Assembly: GCA_041521345.1 (NCBI GenBank)
Contig: JBGOHB010000004.1
Origin: Virgibacillus_N oceani_A
Lineage (GTDB): Bacteria > Bacillota > Bacilli > Bacillales > Amphibacillaceae
Direction: 5' to 3' (one strand)
Length of the DNA: 64,000 bases
The position numbers and the translations under genes are program-made. The notes beneath the pieces were generated by a model. The model saw nothing but the letters and a program-made list of their open reading frames with translations. It was not told where the DNA came from and made no database searches. Of the stretch, positions 53,991-63,412 are shown piece by piece; position 1 is the first letter of the stretch, and each line of letters starts with the position of its first letter.

Positions 53991-55514
53991 CTACACTTCA
54001 TCCTCTTTTTTTACATGTCTGAGCTTCCATACAATAATCATTATTAAAATCAACAAACCGATGGTTGCTACTCCGTATATCGATTGAAAGGCTACTGTAA
54101 AAGAAGATTGTACGGCTTGAAGCATTTCCGGGAACCTTTCTGCTGCTGCAGCGGCTGCACCAACGCTTTCCATGGCCACATTTTCAATTTCGGAAGGGAC
54201 TTCAGAGGGAAGAGAACTTGCTAATACCCAACGGTAAACGATCATCCCAAAACTTCCGACGAATGCAATACTCAGTGCATAGCCAAGTCCACTACTGACA
54301 TCGGTCATCGCTGAAGCAGAACCGGCTTGCTCTTGTGGAACACTGGAAATAATTTGTTCACTAGCAATGGTCATTGTAGGTCCTCTCCCAAACGCAAGAA
54401 GGGATGCACCAATAATTAAAATCAGTACCCCAGCATCATGAGCGGTTAACGCGATAAGCAGTGCACCACTTACAGCAACGAGGAGGCTGGAAACCATGGC
54501 GTAGGCAGGACGCATCCATCGTGTAAGTACAGGGGATATTAACGTACCTACCATTGACAGGAATGCAGGGATAATCAGCAAAAGACCTGCCTCAGTTGGA
54601 GAGAGCCCTACAACAGCTTGCAAATGTTGTGCGAAAAACATTTCACCACCACCAGTGGCAAGCAATATAAGCATTAAAGCGATTAATGAAATATTAAAAG
54701 TGGTAATCCGAAACATGCGCATATCCAGCAATGGAGCTTCCGAATTCGTCTGCCGCTTAATAAACAGAATTCCGGCAACTATACCAATCACGATCGATCC
54801 ACCGTACAACATGTTGAAACCACTGTTAGCTATTTCTTGTAAGCCGAAAATCAAGGTCACCAATCCCAGAGAAGACAGCAAGACGCTGATAACATCCAAA
54901 CGTTTGCCATCCTTGTTTCGATATTCAGGTAAAAGCGGCGTTGTCGCCAACAGCCCGATGGCAATCGGAACATTAAGGAGAAATACTGCTCCCCACCAAA
55001 AATGATCCAAAAGTAAACCGCCGATTGGAGGACCTAAAGCCATACCAGCAGAAAGAGCACTGAGGTTAATAGCAATAGCTACTGAAAACTGCTTCGAATC
55101 AAAAAACATATTCCGCAATAACGACATCGTGGATGGCACTACTGTAGCAGCTGCTACACCAAGAAATGCACGTATAACAATCAACATCCAAGCAGCAGTT
55201 GAAAATGCCGCAATAAGAGAACCTAACCCATATATCGAAACACCAATTATAAGCAGACGCCTTCTTCCAATTTTATCCCCCAGGCGCCCCATTGTTAGTA
55301 CAAATCCTACAGCTAATAACTCACCAATATGAATAATCCAAAGCATTTGTGTAGCACTCGGTGCTAAGTCAGCTGCAATCGAGGGCATGGCGAGAAATAA
55401 AATAGTCATATCTGATGAAAGCATGAAAGCTGCCAAAGATAAAGCTCCTAATCCAAACCATTCACGCCATGTTGCTTTAGAGGTTGATTCAACATTATTA
55501 TTTATGTCACTCAT
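53991..55514 (-). CDS. DHA2 family MFS drug transporter
   Basis: A 507-residue, 14-helix proton-driven efflux pump of the SmvA/LfrA-like DHA2 group (quaternary-ammonium and dye exporters). The N-terminal ALSLAAFMLSSDMTILFLAMPSIAADL, GRLGDKIGRRRLL (motif A) and LGVAAATVVPSTMSLLRNMF are present. AAGGTG lies before the ATG. The substrate is inferred only from the family. Confidence 0.92.
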   Translation of the reverse strand: MSDINNNVESTSKATWREWFGLGALSLAAFMLSSDMTILFLAMPSIAADLAPSATQMLWIIHIGELLAVGFVLTMGRLGDKIGRRRLLIIGVSIYGLGSLIAAFSTAAWMLIVIRAFLGVAAATVVPSTMSLLRNMFFDSKQFSVAIAINLSALSAGMALGPPIGGLLLDHFWWGAVFLLNVPIAIGLLATTPLLPEYRNKDGKRLDVISVLLSSLGLVTLIFGLQEIANSGFNMLYGGSIVIGIVAGILFIKRQTNSEAPLLDMRMFRITTFNISLIALMLILLATGGGEMFFAQHLQAVVGLSPTEAGLLLIIPAFLSMVGTLISPVLTRWMRPAYAMVSSLLVAVSGALLIALTAHDAGVLILIIGASLLAFGRGPTMTIASEQIISSVPQEQAGSASAMTDVSSGLGYALSIAFVGSFGMIVYRWVLASSLPSEVPSEIENVAMESVGAAAAAAERFPEMLQAVQSSFTVAFQSIYGVATIGLLILIMIIVWKLRHVKKEDEV

Positions 55515-55661
55515 CTCCTATCACCTTCCTTATCTCTTTTCTTCTTTGTTTCCAAAATTACAAAGTCTATTTCAATGTGACCACTATTGGTAAGAAGAGA
55601 TGAACATCCCTTCGTCTGATATACTTAAAACAAATATGCTGAAAGTTGTAGGAAAGCGATT

Positions 55662-56195
55662 TTATCGTAAAGTTTTTAATGCACTGCTCCAGGCAACCGT
55701 TTGATCTAACATGAATTGAACAACATCAAAGTGCAATTCAGCTGGTTTAAATGTAGTGAAGTTTTCAAAATCCGTAAATATGGATAATGTTGGATGCTCT
55801 CGTACGTCGGCAACATGTAATTCGCCTAAAATGCCACGTAAATGTTCCGCTGCACGAGCTCCACCTGTTGAACCATAGCTTACAATGCCTGCTGCTTTGT
55901 TGTTCCATTCCTCACGTGCTGAATCAAGAGCATTTTTTAATACACCTGTAATGCTGTGATTATATTCCTGGACAATAAACACGAATCCATCCAAGCTGGC
56001 AAGCTTCGCTGACCAAGCGTGTAACCCTTCTTCTCCCTCTCCTAAGAATGGCAGCTTAAAGTCGGCTAGATCTACGATTTCATAGTTTGCTTCTCCACGT
56101 TGATCAGCCATTTCTTTAACCCAATTTCCAACTTGTGGACTTACACGCCCTGGACGTGTGCTTCCTAAGATAATCCCAATGTTTAATTTTTCCAT
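55662..56195 (-). CDS. NADPH-dependent FMN reductase
   Basis: A flavodoxin-fold quinone/FMN/azo reductase of about 177 residues. Family blocks are IGIILGSTRPGRVSPQVGNW, the phosphate loop of FMN, and VQEYNHSITGVLKNALDSA. These proteins reduce flavins or quinones with NADPH. The start is taken at ATG 56195, where homology begins, but the frame is open to ATG 56249, which has a weak AAGGA. Confidence 0.88.
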   Translation of the reverse strand: MEKLNIGIILGSTRPGRVSPQVGNWVKEMADQRGEANYEIVDLADFKLPFLGEGEEGLHAWSAKLASLDGFVFIVQEYNHSITGVLKNALDSAREEWNNKAAGIVSYGSTGGARAAEHLRGILGELHVADVREHPTLSIFTDFENFTTFKPAELHFDVVQFMLDQTVAWSSALKTLR

Positions 56196-56336
56196 TTCTT
56201 TTTCATCCCCTTCATTATTTTTCGTTTTGACGAATACTTTTATTGACATAGTCAGTTCATCCTTATTTTTGAACTACTTTTACTATACTGGCTTTGGAAC
56301 GCAGACGCTTCGTACTGCTGTCTAAAATCCCCATAC

Positions 56337-56371
56337 AAAAAAGGTCTCATCATAGATAAGACCTTTTTTAC
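56337..56371. terminator. Strong inverted repeat with A/T runs
   Basis: AAAAAAGGTCTCATC and ATAAGACCTTTTTT form a hairpin with A/T runs on both sides. It could end transcription from either direction in the gap upstream of the FMN reductase gene. Confidence 0.6.
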
Positions 56372-56534
56372 GACTATTGTCGTAAGTTATGCTTCGAACC
56401 ATCGATGTTTCAACGCATGAATTGCAGATTGACGGCTTGTTTCATATCCCCTCCCCCAGTAAAGGTGCAGGCAAACACAATCTGTGCAGCCTTCATCACA
56501 TTGCAAGTGTGGAAATATCGACACCATAGTTGCC

Positions 56535-56760
56535 TGTTATAAAGTGAAACTTTATTCAGTGGGGGTTTTTCGATACACAGCTCTTTATGATGGGACGAGT
56601 AATCGCAGTCCCAGTCCCAAATGTTTCCGGTGACCTACATCCTGTAGGCCCGAACGAATCAGGCCGTTACTGGCTGCCCGACTCCCACTTAGAATTTTCA
56701 AGGTCCTCCATTCTTGAAGTGGAATTCTTAAAGCCAGTTGCATTGCGATAAACGTGTTCT
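56535..56760 (-). repeat. Relic repeat, copy 2 (IS200/IS605-like right end?)
   Basis: 56650-56752 matches 116-215. On the minus strand a frame ends ...STSRMEDLENSKWESGSQ and a stop. A structured segment follows with paired GGCAGCCAGTAACGGCC and GGGACTGGGACTGCG elements, then CCCCCACTGAATAAAG-TTTCA-CTTTATA near 56545, a hairpin like IS200/IS605 right ends. No tnpA or tnpB remains. It would be a decayed tnpB 3' end plus omega-RNA. Confidence 0.4.
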
Positions 56761-56802
56761 GTTACTTCACGCCAATTGAAGGTACTTGAATTAAATCGTG
56801 AC

Positions 56803-57690
56803 TTATCTTTTTTTATGGCTTATTTTCAAATTTTTTATGAACCAAGGCTTTATCAATGGCAGAACTGTTATAGGCTGCATAGCTTTGATATGATCCATAT
56901 CAGTTCCTTTTAAGATTTCTATATCCCATCCAAGGTGTTCTAACTCTTGTTTATTATTTTGAAGTATACCTGTAATATCAACTGTTACACCGCCAAAGTT
57001 TTCTCCATAAATAATGGTGTCCTGTTCCCCGGCAAACGCTAATCTTGGAATAACTAATTTATGTTGAATTTCTCGATCATCAAATTCCCTCAAATTTTTG
57101 TACATCGTAACAAACTGTTTAGTCTGATTCGTGTCGATCTTTACCTGTATGTTATCCCAATCAACCTTTTCTGGACTAATGTGGTCTTGTTCATCAATGA
57201 TAGGAGAATTTTGATTATTCAAGGCTTGTTCGTATGTTTTATTTGTCACCACCATCATTTCATTATATGGACCATCTATTGCTGGGAAACCACCCATGAT
57301 TAAGCTTTCTAATCTATCTGTCCGAATGGCTAATTGTAATCCAAGTAAAGCTAGCCAAGAGTAACCATAATAGCTAAACTTCTTAACGTCCATTTCATCA
57401 GCAATTATTAATAGATCATTTACTATGCTTTCAGGCGTCAGGTTCTCTGGATTTGGATATTGCAAACGATGACCTTCATAGTCGAAATATAAAATCTGAA
57501 ACTGGTCCATGAGTCCCTCAACAAAATGTTCCCCCATTTCAGGGTCTACTCCCCATAGCTTTAAATTTTTAGCTTCTGATCCATATACAGATTCTTTAGC
57601 AACTGGAAGCATGATCGTTGTAAAGTCGGGATTCCCAACTAAACCAACTTTTATTTCTGATCCATCCGTAAATTGTATGTTTTTTTCCAT
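56803..57690 (-). CDS. Alpha/beta hydrolase-like protein
   Basis: A 295-residue alpha/beta-fold protein. The elbow YYGYSWLALLGLQLA holds the candidate nucleophile Ser, and LAFAGEQDTI and DMDHIKAM hold an acid and His. The substrate is unknown. The start is ATG 57690 with AGGAG 8 bases upstream; the GTG three codons earlier lies in the RBS. It is divergent from the tandem-HTH MerR gene, which may control it. Confidence 0.8.
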   Translation of the reverse strand: MEKNIQFTDGSEIKVGLVGNPDFTTIMLPVAKESVYGSEAKNLKLWGVDPEMGEHFVEGLMDQFQILYFDYEGHRLQYPNPENLTPESIVNDLLIIADEMDVKKFSYYGYSWLALLGLQLAIRTDRLESLIMGGFPAIDGPYNEMMVVTNKTYEQALNNQNSPIIDEQDHISPEKVDWDNIQVKIDTNQTKQFVTMYKNLREFDDREIQHKLVIPRLAFAGEQDTIIYGENFGGVTVDITGILQNNKQELEHLGWDIEILKGTDMDHIKAMQPITVLPLIKPWFIKNLKISHKKR

Positions 57691-57763
57691 TTTCTTCACT
57701 CCTAAAATTTTTTATATACCTATCGTATAACATTCATGCAATCTTTCAGGTTTCCGTTTTTCA

Positions 57764-57781
57764 CCCCTACATATATTGGGG
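57764..57781. promoter_or_regulatory. Candidate MerR-type operator
   Basis: CCCCTACATATATTGGGG, an 18-bp near-palindrome in the divergent gap between the hydrolase and the MerR-like gene. Confidence 0.35.
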
Positions 57782-57843
57782 ATTAATCTGAAATATGTTA
57801 TTGTAGCACTTGAAGGTTATACTTTAATAAAAGGAGTGAATAA

Positions 57844-58554
57844 ATGGAGACATATACCCCTAAACAAATTGCCAATATCTTAAATGTCAGCACAACTACT
57901 TTGAGAAGATATGAGGAACAAGACCTCATTCCTATGGTACCTAGAACGAAAAACAATCATCGTTCCTATAAATCGTTACACTTCCAAGCTTTTACTACCA
58001 TTAGATCCTTATTAAAAGGATATGACATACCCATTGTTTACGAAGTCATGAGAATGATTAGAAACGATAGGTTTAAAGATGCCCTTTGGTTAGTGAATGA
58101 ACAGCAATTCGATATACAAGTGGAGAAACAGCGTGTGGAAGAAATATTAACCATGATTCAAAGTGCTGATTTTACTAGATATAAAAATGTAAAATTAAAA
58201 GAATATATGAGTATTGGAGAGGCTGCAAAAATAGCAGAAATTAATACATCAGCTATCCGTCATTGGGAATATGAAGGGTTAGTCCGTTCAGAAAGAAATA
58301 AAGAAAACGGTTATAGAATTTTCACGATACCTGAATTACGTAAAATACTGGTCATAAGCAGTTTGAGGAAAACTGTTTATTACATAGAAAATATGAAGCG
58401 GTTATTAAATAATTTAGACACACAAAACTATGGTAAAATCGAACATTCCTTTCAGTTAGCTTTAGAAAATCTGGACATTCAACTATTTCTTCAATTGAAA
58501 GGAATCGAAGAACTGATGAAATATATACACTTTTACCAAGAAATAAATATTTAA
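57844..58554 (+). CDS. MerR-like regulator with two HTH domains
   Basis: A 236-residue protein with two MerR-type winged helices in one chain. The first is at residues 3-45 (YTPKQIANILNVSTTTLRRYEEQDLI), and the second at 122-162 (MSIGEAAKIAEINTSAIRHW, then EGLVRSERN...GYRIF). Normal MerR proteins have one and dimerise. The link region (70-120) is helical, and no effector Cys or drug pocket is evident. It may bind DNA as a monomer or read a bipartite site. It is divergent from the hydrolase. Confidence 0.85.
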   Translation: METYTPKQIANILNVSTTTLRRYEEQDLIPMVPRTKNNHRSYKSLHFQAFTTIRSLLKGYDIPIVYEVMRMIRNDRFKDALWLVNEQQFDIQVEKQRVEEILTMIQSADFTRYKNVKLKEYMSIGEAAKIAEINTSAIRHWEYEGLVRSERNKENGYRIFTIPELRKILVISSLRKTVYYIENMKRLLNNLDTQNYGKIEHSFQLALENLDIQLFLQLKGIEELMKYIHFYQEINI

Positions 58555-58583
58555 AAAAGAGAAAAGCCTCTGCTTATCTCTTT
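58555..58583. terminator. Bidirectional terminator
   Basis: AAAAGAGAAAAGC-CTCT-GCTTATCTCTTT between the convergent MerR-like and flavodoxin-like genes. Confidence 0.8.
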
Positions 58584-58650
58584 ACATTCTTTCATAAGGT
58601 AACAACCGTATTAGTTATATGGATAACCTGTTTTTGTTCAATTCTACTGT

Positions 58651-59211
58651 TCAAAATCTCTTACTCACACCCGCTTTCAACTTCTTATTCCATGACTTTG
58701 CTTTATTAAACGCAATAGAGTCTTCTAAAATATCATCTGGGTAATTCCCCTTTCCAATGATATAATCAACAAACTCGATTCCCGTATAATCAAAAATATA
58801 ATTGAACTGCTGAATCAGTGGCAATGATGCAATTTTAGGATCTGGGTTCTCTCCAACGACAATGACATATGCCTGCTTTTTCATCATTTCTTTTGTAAAA
58901 TCAAAACGGTTATCTCTTAAATATTGGCTCCACCGATCAAAGAATATTTTCATTTGACCAGACATGCCAAACCAGTATAAAGGAGTAACAAAGAAAAGTG
59001 TCTCATGCTTTAAAAAATCCAAAAATAGCCTTTCATAGTCATCATGAACAGGACTGAACCCTCCAGTTACATGCCTCTGATCCACGATAGGAAAAATATT
59101 ATTTTCCAATAAATACATTTTTTCATGTCGTATCCCTTGTAAAGCTTCATTAACTAAGTGCTCTGTATTACCATTTCTTCTTGAACTCCCTAATAATACT
59201 AAAGTACTCAT
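58651..59211 (-). CDS. Flavodoxin-fold NAD(P)H oxidoreductase
   Basis: A 186-residue FMN-binding reductase. LVLLGSSRRNGNTEHLV is the FMN phosphate loop and VTPLYWFGMSGQMKIFFDRW is the family signature of NADPH-dependent FMN reductases. It probably reduces quinones or nitro compounds. It is divergent from the LysR gene 134 bp away, a classical regulator-target layout. Confidence 0.88.
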   Translation of the reverse strand: MSTLVLLGSSRRNGNTEHLVNEALQGIRHEKMYLLENNIFPIVDQRHVTGGFSPVHDDYERLFLDFLKHETLFFVTPLYWFGMSGQMKIFFDRWSQYLRDNRFDFTKEMMKKQAYVIVVGENPDPKIASLPLIQQFNYIFDYTGIEFVDYIIGKGNYPDDILEDSIAFNKAKSWNKKLKAGVSKRF

Positions 59212-59345
59212 ATATTCACTCCCTTTTTTATATCACTTGAAAATTGCTTATTTACAGTTTAAAATAAAAAATATTATCAGTAAAATAGATATTTCGGATC
59301 AATTAATTCGGTAAAAATGATAATAAAAGAGAAGAGGGTTTTACA

Positions 59346-60206
59346 TTGGAGCTTCGTCATCTTATAACTTTTAAAACCATTGTGGATACGGGAGGATTTA
59401 AAAAAGCAGCTGATGAATTAGGATATGCTCAGTCATCTATTACTGGGCATATAAAGGAACTGGAAGAAGAATTGAAAAAGCCTCTTTTTGACCGTCTTGG
59501 AAGGAGTATATCATTAACGCAAACCGGTAAAGACTTTCTTCCGTATGCTTTGGAAATTATAAAACTTTACTCTAAATCGCAAGAAGTGATCCATACATCA
59601 GATGGCCCTTCTGGTCAGTTGACCATTGGAGCAAGTGAGTCATTAATGATTTATTGGTTGCCTACTATTATTATGGACTTTATGGAGAAGTACCCAAAAG
59701 TAGAGCTAACGATAAAATCAGTGCAGGATAGCAAACTATCTTCTCAATTGAAAAATAATGAGATAGACGTTGCGCTTCTCATTGATTTACCTCATTGGCA
59801 TTCAAAAGAATTAACAATTAAAAAATTACAAGATACTCAGCTTTCCTTTATACAATCGACCAAAAAACAAAACAAGCATATTCCAGAAAAAATGCTGGTA
59901 ACAGAATATTCGTGCAGCTGGAGACCAGCAGTAGAAGAATATATTAGAAATGAGGAGTATGGTTCATTAGCAAAAGTTGAATTGCCCAGCGTAGAAGCAA
60001 TCAAAAAGTGTGTGCTTTGTGGGCTCGGAAAATCTATCCTTCCTCATTTTGTTGTTAAAGAAGAGATAGATAACGGCATGCTGGAAGAATCAAAAGTAAA
60101 TGGACATTACAATTTGTTAAATATATATACTGTGACTCATAAAGATAAGTGGATATTAACAAATTTAGAAGCATTTCTTCACCATTTAGACGACGAATTT
60201 AAATAA
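59346..60206 (+). CDS. LysR family regulator
   Basis: A 286-residue LysR-type activator. The HTH at residues 3-60 (LITFKTIVDTGGFKKAADEL then AQSSITGHIKELEEEL) is complete, and the effector domain starts near QLTIGASES. The start is TTG with AGAGGG 7 bases before it. The likely target is the divergent reductase gene. The gap between them has TTCGG direct repeats but no clear T-N11-A box. Confidence 0.9.
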   Translation: MELRHLITFKTIVDTGGFKKAADELGYAQSSITGHIKELEEELKKPLFDRLGRSISLTQTGKDFLPYALEIIKLYSKSQEVIHTSDGPSGQLTIGASESLMIYWLPTIIMDFMEKYPKVELTIKSVQDSKLSSQLKNNEIDVALLIDLPHWHSKELTIKKLQDTQLSFIQSTKKQNKHIPEKMLVTEYSCSWRPAVEEYIRNEEYGSLAKVELPSVEAIKKCVLCGLGKSILPHFVVKEEIDNGMLEESKVNGHYNLLNIYTVTHKDKWILTNLEAFLHHLDDEFK

Positions 60207-60387
60207 TTTTAGCTTATTTTGTCCGTTTAAATAATCGGAATACATTACGGAAATCATTCATGAAACCAATAGAGGGTAACTGCCATGCAATCCATGATGA
60301 TGACCCTGAAAAACATGCTTTCTACTCTTCCCTTTCTCCTTCATTCTCCGTATCATTCACACTGAAGTTAATAGAATGATCTTCTAT

Positions 60388-60699
60388 TTAAACATATAGA
60401 TTCCAACCTGATTTTTTTACCCAGGTAGGTAGATCAAGCAATTCAGGATGAATTTTTCGTAGTGCAGGAATATCTGCTTGATAACCTTCCGTCTCAAACC
60501 ATTCAAACATTTTATCACCTTGGAATTAGTCTCTGGCAGATTCCAAAATGCCACATCGGACAGTAAATACTTGGGCAAATACTTGAGCCACTTCGGAAAG
60601 TTTCCGCTCACCTCCAGCAATTTCAATAGATTTCCCTTTATATTCTTCTGGCCGATTAAAAGCCATAACTGCAAATGAAAATTTAAAGTCAATGTATTA
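60388..60699 (-). pseudogene. NmrA-family NAD(P)-binding protein, C-terminal remnant
   Basis: One minus-strand frame reads FAVMAFNRPEEYKGKSIEIA then GGERKLSEVAQVFAQVF, a TAA stop, and continues in the same frame as MFEWFETEGYQADIPALRK to the terminal stop at 60388. This is the C-terminal third of an NmrA-like (atypical SDR) redox-sensing reductase. The first two thirds are missing, replaced by an IS1380-type relic, and an in-frame TAA splits the rest. Clearly dead. Confidence 0.7.
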
Positions 60700-61406
60700 T
60701 TTATTCGATCTGTAGCTTTTGGACTCGTTGCAGTACTTTCCAATAGAATTCTTGGTACACGAAACCGGAAGCTATTTTAAAGTAAAGGGATCGGCCAGAC
60801 TTTACTACCACACCGTTGAAAGCATAAATATTTCCAGGACGCAGCTTTGCTTTTAGAAAATCGCCGGTTATCCCGTCGAAAGCGACCAGTCGGTGATAGC
60901 CAACCGTTCCATAGTGTGTATTGAATGCTGTCGATTCTTGTTTTCCATATGTATCAGCGTGAGTTGAATCCAGGTCAATAATGAGTGCTTTTGACTCTCT
61001 GAATGTATGTATTTTATCTAGCAATTCTTGATTAGCTTGATTTATTTGTTCCATAGATTCATTATCAAATCGTGTGAAACAGCGTGACAAACTAGGTTGG
61101 GAAGCTAATGCATCCGTGCCGATGATTTGTGTGAAGACAGGATCGCTCGTCAAATGATCAGTTGCGTCATATTCGGCATATTTAGCAATGATTTGGTACA
61201 TCTTTTGCCGGAACAAGATTCAGATGCTTAGCAACTGTCTTTGAAAACCCTAATTTCTCATCGAATTCTCTAAAGATGAATTCGCCGGTATCAGACGATA
61301 GGGGACCTCCGCCATTTGACAATTTGATTTGACGATTGAAATCCAGTGTATTTTGCGGTAAAGTAGCCCTTAGAAGAATCCTTTCTGTGGTTATTTGGGT
61401 GCACAT
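60700..61406 (-). pseudogene. IS1380-family transposase, truncated and frameshifted
   Basis: Two adjacent frames give the N-terminal half of an IS1380-type DDE transposase. 61182-61406 encodes LDFNRQIKLSNGGGPLSSD then FREFDEKLGFSKTVAKHL. 60701-61216 encodes FRQKMYQIIAKYAEYDATDHL, SQPSLSRCFTRFD, LIIDLDSTHADTYGKQE (first catalytic Asp) and AFDGITGDFLKAKLRPGNIY. A deletion with frameshift near 61200 separates them, and the C-terminal half is gone. The relic abuts the NmrA remnant at about 60700. Confidence 0.8.
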
Positions 61407-61922
61407 TAACCTTATCAGAAATGGATTCTTTTTTCATTTACTTGATGCATATTCGATTAAGCTTAATCAGTTGAGTGACAAGTGATCTAACGATATTAAA
61501 GGTTTTCTGTGAATAATTCAGGTTACCATTATATTTTTGTTCTAAACTACGCAATATTTCATAGTTGAACAACCTCCAATGCTCATAACTTTGAAAATCT
61601 CTTTCGTGCATTGTATTTGATAAATTACTATTTAAGAAATAGCCGATATTTTATGTTACAAGCTGTTTTTTTATTCTACAATTGCGTCCATATCTTGAAT
61701 AACAAAATTGTGTTTTCTAAACTAAAAAATAAAATGCATGATGAAATTAATAGAATACAACCAAGAACATTAAGGAAAAAGTCATTATGCCCCCCTATAA
61801 AAATCAGCGCCTGTTTATAACCCCCTTCAAATCATTTGTTTCCAGAATGGCCCAATTCTGAAGAAAGGCTCAACCCCTGTTATTCCAGAATTGCGCCTCG
61901 TTTACGGTGAAAACGACTGGTA
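61407..61922. other. AT-rich gap without recognised gene
   Basis: These 516 bp upstream of the IS1380 relic hold no convincing gene. The right part (61790-61910) has GCGCC(C/T)-containing words and the dyad CAGAATGGCCCAATTCTG, loosely like the sequence near 48870-48905, perhaps a worn dispersed repeat. Confidence 0.4.
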
Positions 61923-63110
61923 CTAACTTCGATAGATAAGTCTACGCAACAAGGCATCAGCAGGGCCGCGCATTCCTTTATACTCCATCATCATGGCCAA
62001 AAGCAGACTGGTGAGCCAGACAAACACAGCGATAATAACAGCTCCTGTACTATGCAATACTTGTCCCAGTCCAAATACGACTGGTGATAGGGTAATGACC
62101 AACATAGCTTCGATAAAGAGATAAAAAGTGAGTGAGCGTTGTCCTAACGCAGTCAATGATCGAACCATTAGACCTGTACGACTGACAATGGGACCAATCA
62201 GTCCAAATATGGCTGCATACCCAATACCACCGGCGAGCCCCGTAATCATTTGAAGAGCCGTGAACAACCCTTCCATCGTTGGGGAAGAACTCCATAACTG
62301 CGTCCCGTCAAGAGCAAGCGGAAGTCCCCCAATGATTGAGATGGAAGTGCCTAGGATAGCTATTCGAACTAAATGCTTTCGATTGCCAACAAGCAGCAAG
62401 TTATTACGTGCAGCCCATACCCCGATCAGTATCGGCAAGAGCATGGGGTACATGAAAAGTTGACTCAAAATCATGAAAGGGAAACTGATTAAATTAAAGA
62501 GTGTGGTTTCTATATATGATTCCGAGTTTGATTGTCCCATTGTTTCCAGGCTCATCCCAGTAGCATCCATTGCATGCGCCATACCCATCCACACAACAGG
62601 AAGCAGGAAAAGAAAAAACAGAGAAACAATCAGAATAGCACGGAAGAGTACACGATTCCGACGAAATAAAATCCATCCGATAAGGAGCGTGGAGAAACCG
62701 TAGAAAGCTAGAATATCAATCCCGCCGATAATAACGGCATGGACGAACCCAAATAATAAAAGGAAAAACCCACGACGCCGCAATAATCGTTTAGAATCTA
62801 TTTCTAACGTTCCGGCATGAAGCTGACGATTAACCATCATGGCTAACCCAAAACCTAACAATATAGCAAACAGTGGAAGTCCTCGATTATCTACGAACAA
62901 GATAATGACAAAATTAACAGTTTCATCAATAATACTCCCACCATCTGGACGACCGAGCCATAATGGTGCATGGGCAATAGCGATAATCAAAAGCATAAAC
63001 CCACGAGCTAAATCTGGCGCAAGCAAACGCTCTTTCGCTGAAACAGACCCTCGAGTTAATCCTCTCGAGTAAGAAGAGCCTTTGCCCGTTTGATTTTTTA
63101 AATTCTTCAT
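61923..63110 (-). CDS. DUF418 family membrane protein
   Basis: A 395-residue integral membrane protein with about 10 hydrophobic segments. It belongs to the DUF418/YeiB-like family: LLAPDLARGFMLLIIAIAHA at the start, NRGLPLFAILLGFG, then the C-terminal DUF418 region with LTALGQRSLTFYLF and GPADALLRRLIY. It has been linked to transport in other species, but the function is not established. It has an extended basic N-terminus (RGLTRGSVSAKER). It is a single gene, and 63111-63412 shows nothing I can support. Confidence 0.85.
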   Translation of the reverse strand: MKNLKNQTGKGSSYSRGLTRGSVSAKERLLAPDLARGFMLLIIAIAHAPLWLGRPDGGSIIDETVNFVIILFVDNRGLPLFAILLGFGLAMMVNRQLHAGTLEIDSKRLLRRRGFFLLLFGFVHAVIIGGIDILAFYGFSTLLIGWILFRRNRVLFRAILIVSLFFLFLLPVVWMGMAHAMDATGMSLETMGQSNSESYIETTLFNLISFPFMILSQLFMYPMLLPILIGVWAARNNLLLVGNRKHLVRIAILGTSISIIGGLPLALDGTQLWSSSPTMEGLFTALQMITGLAGGIGYAAIFGLIGPIVSRTGLMVRSLTALGQRSLTFYLFIEAMLVITLSPVVFGLGQVLHSTGAVIIAVFVWLTSLLLAMMMEYKGMRGPADALLRRLIYRS

Positions 63111-63412
63111 GTCACAAACAACCTCTCATTAATTTTTTTATTTAGATCATATTTCATCCAATTAAGCCAAATAATATCTTCCATTGGTTATATGAGCGTA
63201 GCAACTTCATGATAGCTCTCTTGCCAAGATCTTCGTTTCGGACCAATTCAAACGCGTTAGTGTAAAGAAATGTCACATGATAAACAATGACCATCGCAAA
63301 TCGTAAAAATGCGGAGATGATCCTAAAAGTAAATTCTTTTCTTCATTATTCGTTTCTTACTTAAAACAAATCCCCAATATCTCTTAAAATCCATCGTTTG
63401 ATTTAGTTCCAC

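Noticed and set aside
61611..61820. 69-residue frame in the AT-rich gap
   Set aside because: No RBS, no recognisable family, composition of random AT-rich DNA.
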